A stretch of DNA of 45,000 nt. Source: Zygnema cylindricum (Eukaryota; Streptophyta; Zygnematophyceae; Zygnematales; Zygnemataceae). The stretch is taken from contig JBBHKE010000368.1 of the NCBI GenBank assembly GCA_037447655.1, positions 122,651 through 167,650 on the forward strand, read 5' to 3'. A model generated the notes under the pieces. It had not been told where the DNA came from and searched no databases. It saw nothing but the letters and a program-made list of their open reading frames with translations. This document shows positions 42,752-45,000 of this stretch, in pieces (the first letter of the stretch is position 1; every line of letters starts with the position of its first letter). Made by a program: the position numbers and the translations under genes.

Positions 42752-42967
42752 CACAGCCAATCGTTATTAGCGTGTAAGTTTTTTTAGCGTATACGAATAA
42801 TTAGCGTGGTTTACGCTAATTGGGAATTTGAAAATTTTCGAAGAAATCGTCTATTCTAATTAGGAATTAGGGTTATTTTTAAATAGTGTGGATAATTCTA
42901 TTTGGGAATTAAAAAAAAAATCGCGGGTCGGAATAAGCGTACACAACGCTAATAACGATTGGCGGTG
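42752..42967. mobile_element. MITE 3, 216 bp, with empty-site control
   Basis: Ends CACAGCCAATCGTTATTAGC and CGCTAATAACGATTGGCGGTG. Flanked by TA at 42750-42751 and 42968-42969. The uninterrupted neighbouring tandem-repeat copy reads AAGTAACGTACAG at this point, so the insertion duplicated a single TA. Confidence 0.85.
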
Positions 42968-43054
42968 TAACGTACAGTATCGCACTTTTAATTGTGGCGC
43001 GTGCGATCTAGTCACATCACGCCACGTTGTCGTGTTCTCAATATACGTACACTA

Positions 43055-43190
43055 CACAGCGAATCGTAATTAGAGTAAATAACGCTAATTCGGTCGCCTT
43101 AAATTTCGACTCTATCACGTTAAATAGAGTAAATGATACGAATTTTTTCATTATACTATTTAAGGTAAAGTTTAATTAGCGTAAAAAATC
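43055..43190. mobile_element. MITE 4, partial
   Basis: Only a left end is clear: CACAGCGAATCGTAATTAGA after TA at 43053-43054. The internal TTAAATAGAGTAAAT...ACTATTTAAGG pairing resembles MITE 1. No matching right end was found, so it is truncated or recombined with the fold-back arm. Confidence 0.5.
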
Positions 43191-43733
43191 CTAATATAGG
43201 TTCGTTTTAAATAATGTGGAGTACGGACAACGTCTGACTGTGCAAAATTGTAATTTTATAAGTAAAAAGGCACAAATAATAATTTAATAGAATCGCGCTC
43301 GCATGTGAAATTGCACTAAACAAAAAAAAAAAAAATCCCATCGAAAAAAACCCGTTCGCATATCTCCGTCTGTCGACAACATTCTCGCCCGTGTGAACAT
43401 TAACATGAATTTACATGTGAAAATTTTATAGTTAAACGACAACAGTATGAGTTGAGACAAATAGTATATATCTATGAGACAAATAGTACTAACGTCATAA
43501 TGACGTCAAAATATACGGGCTGGCGGTTTTCGTATGTCTAAATATTTTAGTGTTTATAATTACAGCACGGATAATTATTGCCGACATAAGCTAGTATAGA
43601 GTACTTAAATAAAGTATAATAAATTTCATCTGTGAAAAGGTTATATCACAATAATTAGCGTTTACAACTCTAATTGTTTTTTTTTTGTTTTTTTGCTCTA
43701 ATTTTTTCTTTACTATAATTACGATTCGGGGTG

Positions 43734-44245
43734 AATCGTAATTTCAGTGTTGACGTCACGTACGATTTTCGTACATGGTACGCACTGTACTAGCGCATTG
43801 TACATGGTAAAGACCATGACAATGCCAAGTGGATGGTTTAATTCGCATTTCGCTCATGTAGGAGGTTTGATTAAGCGTAAAAGTTTCACATTGATTTAAG
43901 CGTTCGATCTCAATCTAATGAACAATATGAATGAACTGGACTGAATATATCATGCAGTATTAAATAATTTAATGTTAAATCTAGAATACACATCAAACCA
44001 TTAGCATTATTCAACCATTATTTGTTTAAACATAATATAAATGGTTTTTGTTTATATAATATTAAGGTGTTGCATGTCTATTTTTCATATTTTTTTTTAT
44101 CAATACGTAATATCACAAAAAAAGAAAACAAAAAAAAGACAAACAAAAGAAATAACCACAATACAACCTTGATCAAATAACAAAAACGCAAGAAACAAAT
44201 GTAAACATATCAAAGAAAAAAATAAGAAAAAAAAAAACATCAAAC
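43734..44245. other. AT-rich spacer
   Basis: No gene or repeat recognised apart from A-rich runs near 44115-44235. Confidence 0.5.
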
Positions 44246-44254
44246 TTAACTAGG

Positions 44255-45000
44255 GTTCAACCAACTTAGTCCAAAGACTCAGATGGTTGAACAACATCAT
44301 TATCAGCTCGATGGCTGACTAACACTACAAACACGTATTTTCTTTTATATTTATTGATAGTTAGAATATGTTGATTACTTTAAGTACTTTTTTTTGTTTT
44401 CGATCAAGCATTTTAGTCGAAGACTCAGATGGTTGCATAAACATCATTATCAGCTCAAATGCTGACTAACATTACAATCACTTATTATTTATTAATTTTC
44501 GTTGTTTATTTTAGTAGATTGATTACTTTGAGTACTTTGTTTTTTTTTTTTTTTGTGATCAACCAACTTAGTCCAAAGACTTAAAAGGTTGCATAAACAT
44601 CACTATCAGCTCGGAGGCTGACCAACATTAAAAACACTTGTTTTCAATCATAATACTTGTTTATTAGAATACATTGTTACTTTGAATAAAAAAAAAATTT
44701 TTCCGATCAACCAACTTAGTCTAAAGACCAAGAAAGTTGTTGAACATCATTATCAGCTCAAAGGCTGACGAACATTACAAACATTGGTATATACTTTGAA
44801 TACTTTGAATTGTTACTTTGAATAATTTTTCTTTTTTTTCCGATCAACTAACTTAGTCTAAAGACCAAGAAAGTTGTTGAACATCATTATCAGCTCAAAA
44901 GGTGACGAACATTACAAACATTGGTATATACTTTGAATACTTTGAATTGTTACTTTGAATAATTTTTCTTTTTTTTCGGATCAACCAACTTAGTCTAAAG
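44255..45000. repeat. 137-154-bp tandem satellite, runs off the window
   Basis: Six units anchored on CCAACTTAGTCCAAAGAC and a following ATCATTATCAGCTC, at about 44261, 44410, 44563, 44711, 44848 and 44985. Spacing is about 148-154 bp for the older units, then 137 bp for the last ones. Units 4 and 5 are nearly identical and the earlier ones are diverged, so the array is growing or homogenising toward the right edge. No coding frame. Confidence 0.9.

Larger units (their letters stand above)
42238..43052. repeat. 116-bp tandem repeat, third copy interrupted
   Basis: CGCCAAAATGTCGTGTTA starts at 42238 and 42354 (period 116). A third, diverged copy (ATGTGTCGTGATATCAATACCGG from about 42722) is split by MITE 3 at 42752 and resumes at 42968 as TAACGTACAGTATCG, running to about 43052. 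MITE 2 separates copies two and three. Confidence 0.75.
41721..43733. mobile_element. 2-kb fold-back element with nested MITEs
   Basis: Ends CACCGCGAATCGTAATTAG at 41721 and a complementary CTATAATTACGATTCGGGGTG at 43713-43733. Long inverted arms (about 41721-42182 and 43199-43733) share extended words such as TGACGTCATTATGACG, CACTAAA, GTCGACGGACGAGA-like sequence and ACTTATAAAAGTACAATTTTGC-like sequence. They have drifted. The interior holds a 116-bp tandem repeat and three related MITEs. Left flank TA; right flank AA, so one end has mutated. No transposase. Confidence 0.7.

Noticed and set aside
1-45000. Defence system, CRISPR array or bacterial gene cluster
   Set aside because: Nothing of that kind is visible; introns, LTR elements and an LRR receptor kinase mark plant nuclear DNA.

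Overview
This is a nuclear DNA window from a plant. The evidence is one intron-rich leucine-rich-repeat receptor kinase gene of plant type, surrounded by Ty1/copia retrotransposons and short inverted-repeat DNA transposons in AT-rich sequence. The lineage is not fixed by the sequence. A non-seed land plant is my guess, and it is only inference. I found no rRNA, tRNA gene, CRISPR array or bacterial-type operon.

Left 28 kb: a graveyard of nested transposons, almost all on the minus strand. From left to right there is: an AT-rich stretch (1-1983); a gag-only copia-type remnant with its primer-binding site and LTR edge (about 1985-4034); an older gag fragment (4048-4672); copia element 'A' (4858-11561), with a complete 3' LTR, decayed pol and a 5' LTR that holds an 890-bp hAT-like element and is cut short; copia element 'B', split into 11562-12621 and 19071-21770 by a younger insertion; and that insertion, copia element 'C' (12622-19070). 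C is nearly intact, with 1049-bp LTRs about 98.5% identical, a 5-bp target duplication GTGAT, and gag-pol broken by one frameshift. Next come unassigned sequence with tandem repeats, a short RT scrap (about 22957-23150), a 990-bp terminal-inverted-repeat element (24196-25185), and a decayed copia RT/RNase H piece (26386-27963).

Right 17 kb: one minus-strand LRR receptor-like kinase gene. I could assemble it as 15 exons (41076 to 29451, 3273 nt, 1090 codons plus stop) that stay in frame throughout. The protein has a signal peptide, an LRR N-cap, about 20 or more LRRs, one membrane span and an RD-type kinase with all core motifs. Its upstream side has a TATA box, a strong G-quadruplex motif, a 200-bp MITE and a 2-kb fold-back element packed with related MITEs. 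The window ends inside a 137-154-bp tandem satellite.

Most interesting points: copia elements A, B and C carry a primer-binding site complementary to the anticodon region of initiator tRNA-Met (Drosophila copia-style half-tRNA priming). In A and C an open gag frame starts inside the LTR and runs through that site, while the neighbouring gag-only element carries the conventional site for the 3' end of the same tRNA. Also notable are the MITE family inserting at TA upstream of the kinase gene, the two transposon insertions dated by empty-site paralogues, and a tandemly expanded RT motif in a dead element.
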